Part shown: positions 36,850 through 46,558 of the stretch, one piece after another
How the letters are laid out: each line of letters starts with the position of its first letter
Numbering within the stretch: position 1 is the stretch's first letter
Origin: Neisseria meningitidis
Lineage (GTDB): Bacteria; Pseudomonadota; Gammaproteobacteria; Burkholderiales; Neisseriaceae
Assembly: GCF_900638555.1 (NCBI RefSeq)
Contig: NZ_LR134525.1
Span: forward strand, 1,178,001-1,242,000
DNA length: 64,000 nt
Direction of reading: 5' to 3'
Notes under the pieces: model-generated
Seen by the model: the letters and a program-made list of their open reading frames with translations, nothing else
Database searches by the model: none
Told to the model about the DNA's origin: nothing
Translations under genes and position numbers: made by a program

Positions 36850-37452
36850 TCAGTTGGGCAGGGTATCGGATGGTACGGTTGTCGGCTCTTCTTCATCCGT
36901 AGGCGGCATTTCTATCAAATCGGGCAAAACCAGTTCGCCCAGTTCGGTCAGCGGAGGAAGTTCTTCCAGACCGTCCAAGCGCAAATCGCTGAGAAACGTT
37001 GCCGTTGTTGCCCACAATGCGGGTTTTCCCAATGTGTCCCGATGTCCGATGACTTCAATCCACCCCCGATCCTGCAAGGTCTGGATCACGTTCTGCGACA
37101 CCGCCACACCGCGTATGCCTTCGATGTCGCCGCGCGTTACGGGCTGCTGGTAGGCGATAATCGCCAGTGTTTCCATCACGGCGCGGGAGTAGCGCGGCGC
37201 ACGCTGTTCTTGCAGGCTGCCCAGCCGCTCGAATGCCGTCTGAACAATCTGAAAACGCCAGCCCTCTTGCGTATGCACCAGTTGCAACGCCCTATCCTGC
37301 CAACGCGTTTTCAACTGCGCCAACACATCAATCAGTTTGTCCTGCGACAGTGGCGGCACACACAATTCGCGCATAGATTTTTCGGTCAGCGGTTCGGTTT
37401 GGGTCAGCAGTGCGGCTTCAATTAGTGCGTCGGGAGAAATTTTGTCGGTCAT
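36850..37452 (-). CDS. scpB: Segregation and condensation protein B
   Basis: ScpB is a winged-helix partner of ScpA and SMC in chromosome compaction. The 200-residue protein starts MTDKISPDALIEAALL and has RYSRAVMETLAIIAYQQPVT and GDIEGIRGVAVSQNVIQTL, typical of ScpB. The open frame runs 83 codons upstream into rbgA, but homology starts at 37452. ScpA is not adjacent. Confidence 0.92.
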   Translation of the reverse strand: MTDKISPDALIEAALLTQTEPLTEKSMRELCVPPLSQDKLIDVLAQLKTRWQDRALQLVHTQEGWRFQIVQTAFERLGSLQEQRAPRYSRAVMETLAIIAYQQPVTRGDIEGIRGVAVSQNVIQTLQDRGWIEVIGHRDTLGKPALWATTATFLSDLRLDGLEELPPLTELGELVLPDLIEMPPTDEEEPTTVPSDTLPN

Positions 37453-37487
37453 ACGGGTATCCGTGCTGAAACGGCATGGGTTTGGAT

Positions 37488-37549
37488 ATGCCGTCTGAAA
37501 TCGGTTGGAGTAGAGAGAAGCTGCCTGAAAAATATTTTTCAGACGGCAT
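37488..37549. terminator. Widely spaced DUS pair between rbgA and scpB
   Basis: ATGCCGTCTGAA and TTCAGACGGCAT are separated by 38 bases just past the rbgA stop. The long loop makes it a poor intrinsic terminator. Confidence 0.45.
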
Positions 37550-37552
37550 TCT

Positions 37553-38494
37553 TTATGCTTCCGAAGGCTTCTGCCCTTTACGCTCTGCTTTTCTGGCTTC
37601 GCGTATGGCTTTGAGTTCGGCTTCTTTCTGACGGGCTTTTTTGAGCCAAGTTTCCCATTGGTTCGGCGTTTCGAGGGTGATTCTGCCGATTTTGCCTTCA
37701 CGGAAGTCGGTAAGGATGTTTTCGGCGGCTTTTTGGTAGTTGATCCGTCCGCCGCTGAGGACTGCGCCGCGTTTTTTGGCTATCCATTCGAGCCAAACGT
37801 TTTCGTCCCAGTGGCTGCTGGGGTCTTTGTCGGCTTGGTAGCGTTCTTGCAACATAGGGAGGTAGTGGCGGCGGAGGTAGTCTAAAAGTTCGAGGGCGAC
37901 TTCTTCTTCGTCCAATGCGTTGCGTCCGACTGAACCGCCGGCGGCGAGGTTGTAGCCGCTTTCTTCGACAATGATTTTCGGCCACAGCATTCCGGGGGTG
38001 TCGTACAGCCAGAAGTCGTCGGCAAGGAAAAGGCGTTGTTCGGCTTTGGTGATGCCGGGTTCGTTGCCGGTTTTGGCGGATTTTTTGCCTATCATGCCGT
38101 TGATGAGGGTGGATTTGCCGACGTTGGGAATGCCGCAAATCAAGACGCGCAAGGGTTTGTCTATGCCTTGCCGGTGGGGAATCATCGCGCGGCAGGCTTG
38201 GGTAATTTTGCCGTGTGCGCCTGTTTCGGAGGAATCGAGGGCGATGGCGCAGGTGTCGGGGCGGCTGTTATAGTGTTCGAGCCAGATTTTGGTGCGCTCG
38301 GGGTCGGCAAGATCTTGTTTGTTGAGGATTTTAAGTTTGGGTTTACCTTTGGAAAGCTGGGCAAGCAGGGGGTTTTCGCTGGAGGCGGGCATACGCGCGT
38401 CCAGCATTTCAATCACCATATCAACGCTTTTTGCACGCTCGGCGATGGCTTTTTTCGCCTTGTTCATATGGCCGGGAAACCATTGGATTGCCAT
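37553..38494 (-). CDS. rbgA: Ribosome biogenesis GTPase YlqF/RbgA
   Basis: This is a circularly permuted GTPase acting in late 50S assembly. The 313-residue protein starts MAIQWFPGHMNKAKKAI. Motifs come in permuted order: G4 (LNKQDLAD), then G1 GIPNVGKSTLIN and G3 DTPGML. The C-terminal basic helix (KKARQKEAELKAIREARK) is rRNA-binding in the family. DUS hairpins bound it on both sides. Confidence 0.93.
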   Translation of the reverse strand: MAIQWFPGHMNKAKKAIAERAKSVDMVIEMLDARMPASSENPLLAQLSKGKPKLKILNKQDLADPERTKIWLEHYNSRPDTCAIALDSSETGAHGKITQACRAMIPHRQGIDKPLRVLICGIPNVGKSTLINGMIGKKSAKTGNEPGITKAEQRLFLADDFWLYDTPGMLWPKIIVEESGYNLAAGGSVGRNALDEEEVALELLDYLRRHYLPMLQERYQADKDPSSHWDENVWLEWIAKKRGAVLSGGRINYQKAAENILTDFREGKIGRITLETPNQWETWLKKARQKEAELKAIREARKAERKGQKPSEA

Positions 38495-38521
38495 GTCTGT
38501 TCTTTCTTTTCAATATTTGAA

Positions 38522-38559
38522 ATGCCGTCTGAAACGGAGGACGGGGTTTCAGACGGCAT
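38522..38559. terminator. DUS inverted-repeat terminator after rapZ
   Basis: ATGCCGTCTGAA and TTCAGACGGCAT with a 14-base loop lie 16 bases past the rapZ stop. Confidence 0.65.
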
Positions 38560-38574
38560 AATGGTTTGACGGAA

Positions 38575-39429
38575 TTAGCGGTCTGACAGGTTTTGCGCCT
38601 GTCTGTGCCGTATCAGCAATTCATAACGCCCTTTCAACCTTCGGGCGAGTTTTTCGACAATATAGACCGAACGATGCTGCCCTCCGGTACAGCCGATGGC
38701 GACGGTAACGTAGCTCCTGCTTTCATCCTCCAAACGCGGCAGCCAATGCGTCAGAAATTTTTCGATGTCGTCCGCCATTTCCTGCACAAGCGGCTGTCCG
38801 TCCAAATAATCCCAAACGGGCTTGTCCATACCGGTGTAAGGCCTCAACTCGGGATCGTAATACGGGTTGGGCAGGCTGCGCATATCGAACATAAAATCGG
38901 CGTTGTTCGGCACGCCGTATTTGAACCCGAAGGACTCCAAAATCACCAGCAGCCCGGTACGTTCGACCTTCAGCCACTGCCGGACTGCATGGCGGAGCTG
39001 TTGGGCATTCATCTTGGAAGTGTCGATACAATAGGCGATTTCTTTAAGCGGGAACAGCCATTCCTGTTCTTTCTTTAAGCTTTCCAACAAGGTCATATCC
39101 TGATTACTCAGAGGATGTCCTCGCCTGGTTTCGGAAAACCGGCGGACCAACACGCTTTCTTCCGCCTCGACAAACAAAACTTCAACCCTGTGCCCCAGTC
39201 CGCGCAGATAGGCAATCTGTTCCCGCGCCTGTCCGATGTCAATGCCGGAACGTACATCGACGCTGACCGCCAATTCGGTTTCGTCCGCACGCTCGATATG
39301 ATACGACACCAGCGCGGGCAACATTTCCAAGGGCAGGTTGTCCACGCAGAAATAACCCGAATCTTCCATTTGGCGCAGTGCGACGGATTTGCCCGAACCG
39401 GACAACCCGCTAATCAGGACGATTTTCAT
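38575..39429 (-). CDS. rapZ: RNase adapter RapZ
   Basis: RapZ binds nucleotides and, in E. coli, delivers a small RNA to RNase E to control glucosamine-6-phosphate synthase. The 284-residue protein starts [20 protein letters not shown] with a P-loop and ends in the family segment [19 protein letters not shown]. Its start lies 20 bases inside hprK, so it is coupled to it. The frame upstream of this ATG is an hprK shadow. Confidence 0.95.
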
Positions 39430-40372
39430 GATTCTGTTCGTTTTCTTTAAGCTGCGTCTGATGGCGTTCCAAAAATTCGCGCGTACTATCCTTACCGCGC
39501 AACTGAAGAATATAATTGCGCACCGCCGCTTCAACCAATACGGCAAGGTTGCGTCCGACCGCGACAGGCAGCGTTACCGAACGGACGTTGACGTTGAGGA
39601 TGGATTCGGTTTCGGTGCGGATACTCAACCGGTCGAGCTGCTTCATATACTCGTCGTCTGCCTCGACCAAATTGATAATGAGTTGCAGGATTTTTTTGGG
39701 GCGGATGGAAGTTTCGCCGAAAATATGGCGGATATTGAGTATCCCCAAGCCGCGCACTTCCAAAAAATCACGCAGCATAGGCGAACAACGCCCTTCCAAT
39801 GTTTCCGGACCGATGCGGAACAGCTCGACCGCATCGTCGGCAATCAGGCTGTGGCCGCGCGAAATCAGTTCCAACGCCAATTCGCTCTTGCCCAAGCCAG
39901 AATGTCCGGTAATCAGCACGCCGATTTCAAACACATCGAGAAATACGCCGTGTTTGACGGACGATGCCGCCAGGGTGCGTTGCAGGTAAATCCGCAACAC
40001 GTCCATCAGATAGGGGCTTTCGAGTTTGGAAGTCAGCAGTGGAATATCGTTTTTATGGCAATAGTCGCGCAGCCCCGGGGAAACCGGCAAGCCGTTTGCC
40101 ACAATAACCAAAGACATGGAAATATCGAACAGGTCGCCGAACTGATAACCCGTTTCCCCCGATTCGAGACGGTTCAGATATTCCGATTCCGCCAAACCGA
40201 CCACTTGGATTTGGTTGGGGTGGATGAAATTCAGGTGTCCGACCAAAGCGAGGACGGGCTTGTCCGCCTCTACGCCGATACGGTTGTCCGCACCCGAATT
40301 GCCGGCGGCCCAGGCAAGTTGTAACTTGTATTGGTTGTCGTCAAACAGTCGGCGGACGGAAATACTGGGCAT
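39410..40372 (-). CDS. hprK: HPr kinase/phosphorylase
   Basis: HprK phosphorylates and dephosphorylates HPr at serine. The 320-residue protein has Walker [15 protein letters not shown], the DDAVELF acidic site and the signature [17 protein letters not shown]. Neisseria has an incomplete PTS, and HprK here is thought to be regulatory. ptsN ends 1 base before the hprK start, and rapZ overlaps its 3' end, giving a ptsN-hprK-rapZ operon. Confidence 0.96.
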
Positions 40373-40373
40373 A

Positions 40374-40823
40374 TTATTCTTCAGTCAAAATGGCGCGGGC
40401 TTCTTCCGCAGAAGAAACCGTCATCAGCGATTCGCGGATGCTTTTTTGGGAAAACTTGCCGGCCAGTTTGGACAATACTTCCAAATGCTCGCCCGTCGCA
40501 TTTTCCGGAACCAGCAAGATAAAAACCAGGGAAACCGGTTTGCCGTCCGGTGCGTCAAATCCGACGGGTTCGCGCGTGCGGATGAACGCGCCCGTCGCCT
40601 GCTTCACGCCGGCATGACGGCCGTGCGGGATGGCAACGCCCTGCCCCAAACCGGTCGAACCGAGTTTTTCACGGGCAAAAAGACATTCGAAAACATCAGC
40701 ATGGGACAATGAGGATTCGCGTTCCAAAAGCAGGCCCGCTTCCTCAAACAGCCTTTTTTTACTGCCCACCTCCATATCCAAAACAATATGGGACAAAGGC
40801 AAAATTTCGCCGATAAGGCTCAT
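40374..40823 (-). CDS. ptsN: Nitrogen-regulatory PTS protein EIIA(Ntr)
   Basis: EIIA-Ntr is a regulatory phosphocarrier rather than a sugar-transport subunit. The 149-residue protein has the phosphorylatable H67 in VAIPHGRH, and [12 protein letters not shown] just before it. It is the first gene of the ptsN-hprK-rapZ cluster. A rpoN gene, which often precedes this cluster, is absent. Confidence 0.94.
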
Positions 40824-40960
40824 AAGCTTCTCTTTTCAGACATCGCAAAACAGAAAGATTGTACCGACTGCCAGGGCAAATCTCAATCCCGCATACGGTA
40901 CGGGCTGACATAACACAGCGTTTTAAAAACATATTTTAACGCTTTTCGGCACAGATAGAA

Positions 40961-41000
40961 ATGCCGTCCAAAGCAGTTTGCGGCTCTTCAGACGGCATTG
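40961..41000. terminator. Degenerate DUS pair after ubiA
   Basis: ATGCCGTCCAAA and CTTCAGACGGCAT lie just past the ubiA stop. The left arm departs from the consensus at two positions, so the stem is shortened and the terminator call is weak. Confidence 0.4.
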
Positions 41001-41007
41001 CCCTGCC

Positions 41008-41898
41008 TTATTTCGCAAAAAACGTATGGGCAAAAATGGCGGTAAACCACACCCAACCAATTCTGTTGTTTGCCAAAAACGTTTCAAAACAGATTTGCCG
41101 GACGCGGCTTTTGATGGCGGCATATTGGCGGTATTGCAGCAGCAGGACGATGGGGATTGCCGTCCAATATGCCCATGCCGCACCGATAACCGCCCCCAAT
41201 ACTGCCATCAGCAGGGTAAAGCCGCCATGACACAGCATAACGGCGGCGATGTCGTAACGCCCGAACGTGACGGCGGAGGTTTTGATGCCGATTTTCAAAT
41301 CGTCTTCTTTGTCCGCCATGGCATAAACCGTGTCATACGCCAGAGTCCATAACACATTGGCGGTAAAAAGTATCCATGCTTCAACGGGGACGCTGTTGCC
41401 CACTGCGGCAAACGCCATCGGGATACCGAAGGAAAAGGCAAGCCCGAGATAGAGTTGGGGAATCGGAAAAAAGCGTTTGGTAAACGGGTAAGTCAGCGCA
41501 AGAAACAGCGCGGGCAGGCTCATCAGCCATGTCAGATGATTCAGCGGAATCAGGCACAATGCGGCAAGCAGGCACAAAAATGCCGTCAGCAGCAGCGCTT
41601 CTTTTTTCTTGACCCTGCCCTGTGCGAACGGACGGTTTTTAGTGCGCTCGACAGCCCCGTCAAAATCGCGGTCGGCAAAATCGTTGATGACGCAGCCGGC
41701 ACTGCGCATTAAAAACGTGCCGATTGTAAACGCCGCCAATACCGCCAAATCGGGAATACCGTCTGAAGCCAGCCACAACGCCCAGTAGGTCGGCCACAGC
41801 AAAAGCAGCGTCCCAATGGGCTTGTCCGCCCGCATCAGTCTGATATAAACGTCCAAACGATCGGACAGGCGTAAAAATAAAGGGGATTTAGGATTCAT
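41008..41898 (-). CDS. ubiA: 4-hydroxybenzoate octaprenyltransferase
   Basis: UbiA attaches the prenyl tail to 4-hydroxybenzoate in the inner membrane. The 296-residue protein starts [20 protein letters not shown]. It has about eight hydrophobic segments and the two aspartate-rich motifs [10 protein letters not shown] and [13 protein letters not shown]. The upstream extension overlaps ubiC and is rejected. ubiC lies 29 bases upstream; its product feeds UbiA. Confidence 0.96.
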   Translation of the reverse strand: MNPKSPLFLRLSDRLDVYIRLMRADKPIGTLLLLWPTYWALWLASDGIPDLAVLAAFTIGTFLMRSAGCVINDFADRDFDGAVERTKNRPFAQGRVKKKEALLLTAFLCLLAALCLIPLNHLTWLMSLPALFLALTYPFTKRFFPIPQLYLGLAFSFGIPMAFAAVGNSVPVEAWILFTANVLWTLAYDTVYAMADKEDDLKIGIKTSAVTFGRYDIAAVMLCHGGFTLLMAVLGAVIGAAWAYWTAIPIVLLLQYRQYAAIKSRVRQICFETFLANNRIGWVWFTAIFAHTFFAK

Positions 41899-41927
41899 AT
41901 TGCCGCGCAGCTTGAAAAAACGGTATT

Positions 41928-42404
41928 TTATCCGATAAAGCGTTTCAGTTCGGGCAGAAAATACTCGGTCAGCAGCATTTCCTCGCCGTGATGGGAAAAC
42001 CGCGAACGCCGAGCGGCAAAGTACCGTCCGCATCCTTCGCCGAAAACGGCAAACTCAAACGCCGAACGCGCCCCTTCCAAATCGGCTTGAAACAGACGTT
42101 CGCCCAAAGGACGCGTGCCGCAGTCCAAAATGTTTTGCCAAAACGCCGAACCGATACGGCATTCGCTCCTTGCCGCGACAACAGGGATACCGTCCAGCTT
42201 CAACAAAACTTCGCGCACCAGCCGCCCTCCGCATTCCGTTTCCAATTCGCCCAGTTTCAGCAGTTCTACCGAAAACAGATGCGGCAAGGCGCGCAATGCG
42301 GCAGTCAGCGACCGGGCTTTCAATAACCGGCTCATCGGCAGGCCGATGCCGTCTGAAACGTCGGCGGGCAGGTCGGGCAACCATTCCTCAAATAGGTGTT
42401 CCAT
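41928..42404 (-). CDS. ubiC: Chorismate lyase
   Basis: UbiC makes 4-hydroxybenzoate and pyruvate from chorismate, the first step to ubiquinone. The 158-residue protein has the family core [29 protein letters not shown] and [11 protein letters not shown]. The start at 42404 ([10 protein letters not shown]) follows a GGGAAAAAT tract. An upstream ATG in a DUS extends the frame by 27 codons but is not supported. Operon with ubiA. Confidence 0.92.
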   Translation of the reverse strand: MEHLFEEWLPDLPADVSDGIGLPMSRLLKARSLTAALRALPHLFSVELLKLGELETECGGRLVREVLLKLDGIPVVAARSECRIGSAFWQNILDCGTRPLGERLFQADLEGARSAFEFAVFGEGCGRYFAARRSRFSHHGEEMLLTEYFLPELKRFIG

Positions 42405-42418
42405 ATTTTTCCCAATCT

Positions 42419-43066
42419 TTATACCGCATCTGTTTTTGCCAACTCCAACCATTCCGCCTCGGGGAAACTGTCTTTCAGACGGCATTTCAGATAGTTCAAG
42501 CTGTCTTGAGCGACGTGTGCGTCGCGGCTGTCGTGGATGTGATTGAACACGAGACTGTGCAGGCGGATGCCATATTGTTTGAGCGCGGCGAAACTGAGCA
42601 GGGTGTGGTTGATGCTGCCGAGCCGTCCGCTCGTTATGAGGATGACGGGATAGCCTTGCTGACGGATATAATCAATGGTTAACAGGTTTTCCGTCAGCGG
42701 AACCATCAAACCGCCCGCGCCTTCGACCAAGACGATTTCGTATTGCGCCGCCAGTTGCTGCGTGGCGGTGCGGATTTTGTCCAAGTCCAAAGCCCTGCCG
42801 TCAAGACGGGCAGCGAGATGAGGCGAAGCTGGATAACTGAAGATTTCAGGCATGGTCAGCCCTTGTTTGTCCGCTTCCTGCATCGGGATGCCCATAATTT
42901 TGCGGTGAACGGCGATGTCGTCGGCGATGTTTTGGCAACCGGTTTGCACGGGCTTTTGCGTGATTACGCTTTTGCCTTGTTGCAACAATTGTTTTGCCAA
43001 TACGCCGGTGGCGATGGTTTTGCCGATGTCCGTGTCTATGCCGCTGACGAAGTAAACGCCTTTCAT
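42419..43066 (-). CDS. bioD: Dethiobiotin synthetase
   Basis: BioD closes the ureido ring of dethiobiotin using ATP and CO2. The 215-residue protein starts [17 protein letters not shown], with Walker A at 8-16, and has the segments [11 protein letters not shown] and [13 protein letters not shown]. The start overlaps the bioA stop by 4 bases. The ubiC-ubiA pair follows 14 bases downstream, so all four may share a transcript. Confidence 0.96.
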   Translation of the reverse strand: MKGVYFVSGIDTDIGKTIATGVLAKQLLQQGKSVITQKPVQTGCQNIADDIAVHRKIMGIPMQEADKQGLTMPEIFSYPASPHLAARLDGRALDLDKIRTATQQLAAQYEIVLVEGAGGLMVPLTENLLTIDYIRQQGYPVILITSGRLGSINHTLLSFAALKQYGIRLHSLVFNHIHDSRDAHVAQDSLNYLKCRLKDSFPEAEWLELAKTDAV

Positions 43067-44364
43067 TTGCTGTGTTCCTTCAAGATTTGTACGGTTTTGT
43101 CGGCAAGTTCGGTCAAGAGGCCGTCTGAAATGATGTAAGGCGGCATGAGGTACACCAGCCTGCCGAATGGGCGCACCCAAATGCCCTGCGCCACGCAGTC
43201 CGCTTGAAAACGCGCCATATCCACGCCTTTATCCAGCTCGATCACGCCGATTGCACCCAAAACGCGTACGTCTTTCACGCCGCGAATATCCCACGCGGCT
43301 TTCAGACGGCCTTTTAAGATGCTTTCAATGCGGCGGATATTTGCCTGCCAGTCTTGAGACAAAAGCAGTTTGACCGAAGCGCAGGCAACGGCACACGCCA
43401 GCGGGTTTGCCATAAACGTCGGGCCGTGCATAAACACGCCCGCTTCGCCGCGCGAAATCGTTTCGGTAACTTTTTGCGAAGTGATTGCTGCCGCCAGCGT
43501 CATATAGCCGCCGCTCAAGCCCTTGCCGATACACATAATATCCGGCACGACCTCCGCGTGTTCGCAGGCAAACATCTTGCCCGTGCGCCCGAATCCGGTA
43601 GCGATTTCGTCAAAAATCAACACGATATCAAATTCGTCGCACAAATCACGCAATCCGCGAAGATACTGCGGATGATAAAAATACATGCCGCCTGCGCCCT
43701 GCACGACCGGTTCCAAAATAAAGGCGGCAATATCCGCATGATGCGCTTCAAACAAGGCGCGGACAGGCTGCAAATCCGCCCCGTCCCATTCATCATCGAA
43801 ACGGCTTTTCGGATTATCGACAAAATAACGCTGCGGCAGAGTGCTGCCGAAAATATGGTGCATCCCCGTTTCCGGATCGCAGACGGACATCGCGTTCCAA
43901 GTATCGCCGTGATACCCGCGCCGCACCGTCGCAATATTCTGCTTCGCCATCAGACCCCGCGCCTGCCGGTATTGCACCGCCATTTTCAACGCAACTTCCA
44001 CCGAAACCGAACCCGAATCCGCATAAAAAATACGGTCCAGCCCCTGCGGCAGAATTCCGACCAACAACTTGCCCAGTTCCACCGCCGACTCGTGCGTCAA
44101 ACCGCCGAACATCACGTGCGCCATTTGCTTAATCTGCGTCTCAACCACCTGATTCAAAACAGGATGATTGTAACCGTGTATCGCACACCACCAAGACGAC
44201 ATCCCGTCAATCAACCGCGTGCCGTCCGCCAATTCGATAAACACCCCTTCTGCACGTTTGACAGGATAAACGGGCAGCGGATCGGTCATGGAAGTATAGG
44301 GATGAAGCAGATGGGTACGGTCAAAATCGAGCAATGATGATATGTGTTGATGTTCAGACGGCAT
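43063..44364 (-). CDS. bioA: Adenosylmethionine-8-amino-7-oxononanoate aminotransferase
   Basis: BioA makes 7,8-diaminopelargonate in biotin synthesis. The 433-residue PLP enzyme has [30 protein letters not shown] [18 protein letters not shown] and the PLP lysine in [15 protein letters not shown]. The start codon belongs to a DUS: ATGCCGTCTGAA encodes MPSE, after an AGAGAG tract. An internal methionine at MTDPLPVYP is a possible alternative. bioD follows with a 4-base overlap. Confidence 0.96.
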   Translation of the reverse strand: MPSEHQHISSLLDFDRTHLLHPYTSMTDPLPVYPVKRAEGVFIELADGTRLIDGMSSWWCAIHGYNHPVLNQVVETQIKQMAHVMFGGLTHESAVELGKLLVGILPQGLDRIFYADSGSVSVEVALKMAVQYRQARGLMAKQNIATVRRGYHGDTWNAMSVCDPETGMHHIFGSTLPQRYFVDNPKSRFDDEWDGADLQPVRALFEAHHADIAAFILEPVVQGAGGMYFYHPQYLRGLRDLCDEFDIVLIFDEIATGFGRTGKMFACEHAEVVPDIMCIGKGLSGGYMTLAAAITSQKVTETISRGEAGVFMHGPTFMANPLACAVACASVKLLLSQDWQANIRRIESILKGRLKAAWDIRGVKDVRVLGAIGVIELDKGVDMARFQADCVAQGIWVRPFGRLVYLMPPYIISDGLLTELADKTVQILKEHSK

Positions 44365-44558
44365 AAGTTTCTCTCTTTTCTTCTTACTGTATTCAAACGC
44401 AAAACGCGTATTCTACTCCGACAGACCGTTTCCCACACCTCTCCATCCGTTTCGGGCGCAAAACCGCGAAACAAATCGTCCGCAGTATAAGCGCACACCG
44501 TTTCGCATTCCTCAAGCCCGATTGGAATCAGACGGCCCAACGCCCAATACCGTTTCAC
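44286..44558 (-). CDS. Doubtful 90-codon ORF upstream of bioA
   Basis: A GTG-started frame ([20 protein letters not shown] at its start) overlaps the bioA start by 79 bases. The first 60 residues look protein-like, while the last 30 are a bioA frame shadow. It lies 18 bases after the 79-residue membrane ORF. I recognise no family. It could be a remnant whose end has been lost. Confidence 0.3.
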   Translation of the reverse strand: MKRYWALGRLIPIGLEECETVCAYTADDLFRGFAPETDGEVWETVCRSRIRVLRLNTVRRKERNLCRLNINTYHHCSILTVPICFIPILP

Positions 44559-44576
44559 ACAGCCTCTGCCAACGCT

Positions 44577-44816
44577 TCAATCAGTCATAGACAAAACGGC
44601 AATCCATACGATACAGATCATAGCAACAGCCATCGCAACAGCGTTAGCAAAATCAGGGGACTCCGACATAGGCGCATAGCACCTACCGATGCACGGCTCC
44701 TCATTCGGCTCTATGAATACCATACCCATCACAAAATCCACCGCCAAAACCAGGCACGGCTTCTTATACTTATGATAGATTTCCACCATCCTGCTCCATA
44801 TATCCCAAACATTCAT
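44577..44816 (-). CDS. Hypothetical small membrane protein
   Basis: The 79-residue frame has two hydrophobic segments (CLVLAVDFVMGMVFI and AVAMAVAMICIVWIAVL). No family is recognised. The upstream ribosome-binding site is weak (GCGGG). A CREE lies 51 bases upstream and could supply a promoter. The adjacent frame at 44286-44558 may belong with it. Confidence 0.45.
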   Translation of the reverse strand: MNVWDIWSRMVEIYHKYKKPCLVLAVDFVMGMVFIEPNEEPCIGRCYAPMSESPDFANAVAMAVAMICIVWIAVLSMTD

Positions 44817-44867
44817 ACCGTATATCCCGCAGGCAACAAATTTCGATTGAAGGTTACAGCCCTATTT

Positions 44868-45022
44868 TATAGTGGATTAACAAAAATCAGGACAAGGCAA
44901 CGAAGCCGCAGACAGTACAAATAGTACGGAACCGATTCACTTGGTGCTTCAGCACATTAGAGAATCGTTCTCTTTGAGCTAAGGCGAGGTAACGCCGTAC
45001 TGGTTTTTGTTAATCCACTATA
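44868..45022. mobile_element. Correia element, full length (155 bp)
   Basis: TATAGTGGATTAACAAAAA ends and the full internal block are present (GCACATTAGAGAATCG here, with a T where most copies have C). It lies between fxsA and the small membrane ORF. Confidence 0.92.
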
Positions 45023-45038
45023 TTTTCAAACCGGAAAA

Positions 45039-45064
45039 ATGCCGTCTGAACCTTCAGACGGCAT
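45039..45064. terminator. DUS inverted-repeat terminator after fxsA
   Basis: ATGCCGTCTGAA and TTCAGACGGCAT with only 2 bases between them lie 12 bases past the fxsA stop, next to the CREE. Confidence 0.65.
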
Positions 45065-45075
45065 TCCATTCACAT

Positions 45076-45561
45076 TTATTCGTCTTTTTTGTGTTCGATG
45101 GCGTTTCGGAAACGATTGCCGCCGTAAGGCTCTTCAACCGTATATTCCCCCTCGATAATATCGTCATCGCGGGAAAAGCCCTCTTTTCTGCCCGATTGGT
45201 TCATGTTGAAAAAATTTTCCGCACCTCCTGCCTGCAACACTGCACCTCCCTTAAACGGCAGCAGCAGCAATACCGCCAACACCGAGGATACGAATCCCGG
45301 ACTCATCAGACACACCGCCGCCACCGTATAACGGATAGGCCACAACATCTGATAAACGGATACCCTCCCGCCGCTTCTCATTGCCGCGCCCGCCAATAAA
45401 AGACCGGACAGCCCCGTATGCCTGAGCATCAGCACGCCGGCGGCAAAGGTTGCCGCCATTAGAAACAGCGTCCAACCGCCGCCCAACCAATCGGCAACCC
45501 ACACAATCGACATAATCTCCAAAAACAGCAGCACCAAAAAACCGATACCGAAAAATCTCAT
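45076..45561 (-). CDS. fxsA: FxsA family membrane protein
   Basis: The 161-residue protein has four hydrophobic segments, with the family features FLEIMSIVWVADWLGGGWTL and LMSPGFVSSVLAVLLLLP. E. coli FxsA suppresses exclusion of phage T7 by the F plasmid when overproduced; the native role is unclear. The C-terminal tail is acidic and hydrophilic. A CREE lies 120 bases upstream of its start. Confidence 0.85.
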   Translation of the reverse strand: MRFFGIGFLVLLFLEIMSIVWVADWLGGGWTLFLMAATFAAGVLMLRHTGLSGLLLAGAAMRSGGRVSVYQMLWPIRYTVAAVCLMSPGFVSSVLAVLLLLPFKGGAVLQAGGAENFFNMNQSGRKEGFSRDDDIIEGEYTVEEPYGGNRFRNAIEHKKDE

Positions 45562-45680
45562 TGACCGTCATCCTTATATTTAAGTAAACAGCAAACCGCC
45601 CGAACAGGACTCCAAGCGAGCTGCCTGTAAATGATTACAAAACCATGTGCTTCAAGCCGAAACAATGTGAAATCACGCAA

Positions 45681-45835
45681 TATAGTGGATTAACAAAAAC
45701 CAGTACAGCGTTGCCTCGCCTTAGCTCAAAGAGAACGATTCTCTAAGGTGCTGAAGCACCAAGTGAATCGGTTCCGTACTATTTGTACTGTCTGCGGCTT
45801 CGTCGCCTTGTCCTGATTTTTGTTAATCCACTATA
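45681..45835. mobile_element. Correia element, full length (155 bp)
   Basis: It has the same ends and internal block as the other full copies. It occupies about half of the gap between fxsA and the merR-like gene (45562-45890); the remainder shows nothing else. Confidence 0.92.
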
Positions 45836-45890
45836 ATTATTTTTTAGCGTGTAAAACAAAACCGGCTGCATACCTGCAACCGGCCTCAAA

Positions 45891-46199
45891 TCAGCACAAT
45901 TCCTTATCCAAATCCGCCAACAGGTCTTTCAGAGCGTCTCCGATTTCCTGAAGCGTAACCGGACGGTTGCCGTCCGAACCCGATTCCGCACCTTCTGCAT
46001 ACGGTGCAAACGTGCTCTGCAATTTCAACAGTTTCACCACATCCAAACGGGTGTAGCGTTCGCCGCCGTAACCGACAACCACACCGTGATTATGCTGCCA
46101 TTGCGCAAAACCATAGGGGCTGATTTGCAACAGTCCGCACAACTCGTCCAGCGTGAAATAGCGTTTTGCGGGAACCTTCAAATCAACGTTGTTTGTCAT
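45891..46199 (-). CDS. MerR-like HTH protein following ihfA
   Basis: The 102-residue protein has a MerR-type N-terminal helix-turn-helix ([20 protein letters not shown]) and a wing with [14 protein letters not shown], but no obvious effector domain. Its start overlaps the ihfA 3' end by 17 bases. The pheT-ihfA-merR order is common in beta- and gamma-proteobacteria. Its targets are unknown. Confidence 0.82.
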   Translation of the reverse strand: MTNNVDLKVPAKRYFTLDELCGLLQISPYGFAQWQHNHGVVVGYGGERYTRLDVVKLLKLQSTFAPYAEGAESGSDGNRPVTLQEIGDALKDLLADLDKELC

Positions 46200-46485
46200 A
46201 GTAGTGTTCCACCATGCTTTTGAGTTTCTGGCTGGCATGGAAAGTTACCACGCGGCGGGCGGTAATCGGCACTTCCTCGCCGGTTTTAGGATTACGACCC
46301 GGGCGTTGCGGCTTGTCGCGCAACTGGAAATTTCCGAAACCGGAAATTTTGATTTCTTCGCCGCTTGCCAAAGTGCTGCGGATTTCTTCAAAAAAGAGTT
46401 CGACGATTTCTTTGGCATCGTTTTTGGTGACGTTGCTGACTTTGTCTACCAAAATATCGGCCAGTTCTGCTTTAGTGAGAGTCAT
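46183..46485 (-). CDS. ihfA: Integration host factor subunit alpha
   Basis: IHF bends DNA at specific sites. The 100-residue protein starts [18 protein letters not shown] and has [27 protein letters not shown] arm residues ([24 protein letters not shown]). It follows pheT, as in E. coli. Full-length CREEs, of which this window has several, are reported to bind IHF. Confidence 0.97.
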   Translation of the reverse strand: MTLTKAELADILVDKVSNVTKNDAKEIVELFFEEIRSTLASGEEIKISGFGNFQLRDKPQRPGRNPKTGEEVPITARRVVTFHASQKLKSMVEHYYDKQR

Positions 46486-46558
46486 ATGATTACCTTCTGT
46501 TGTAACAGTTGTGGATTATTACCAATTTTTATTTAAAATTCAAGCGAATATTTATTTT

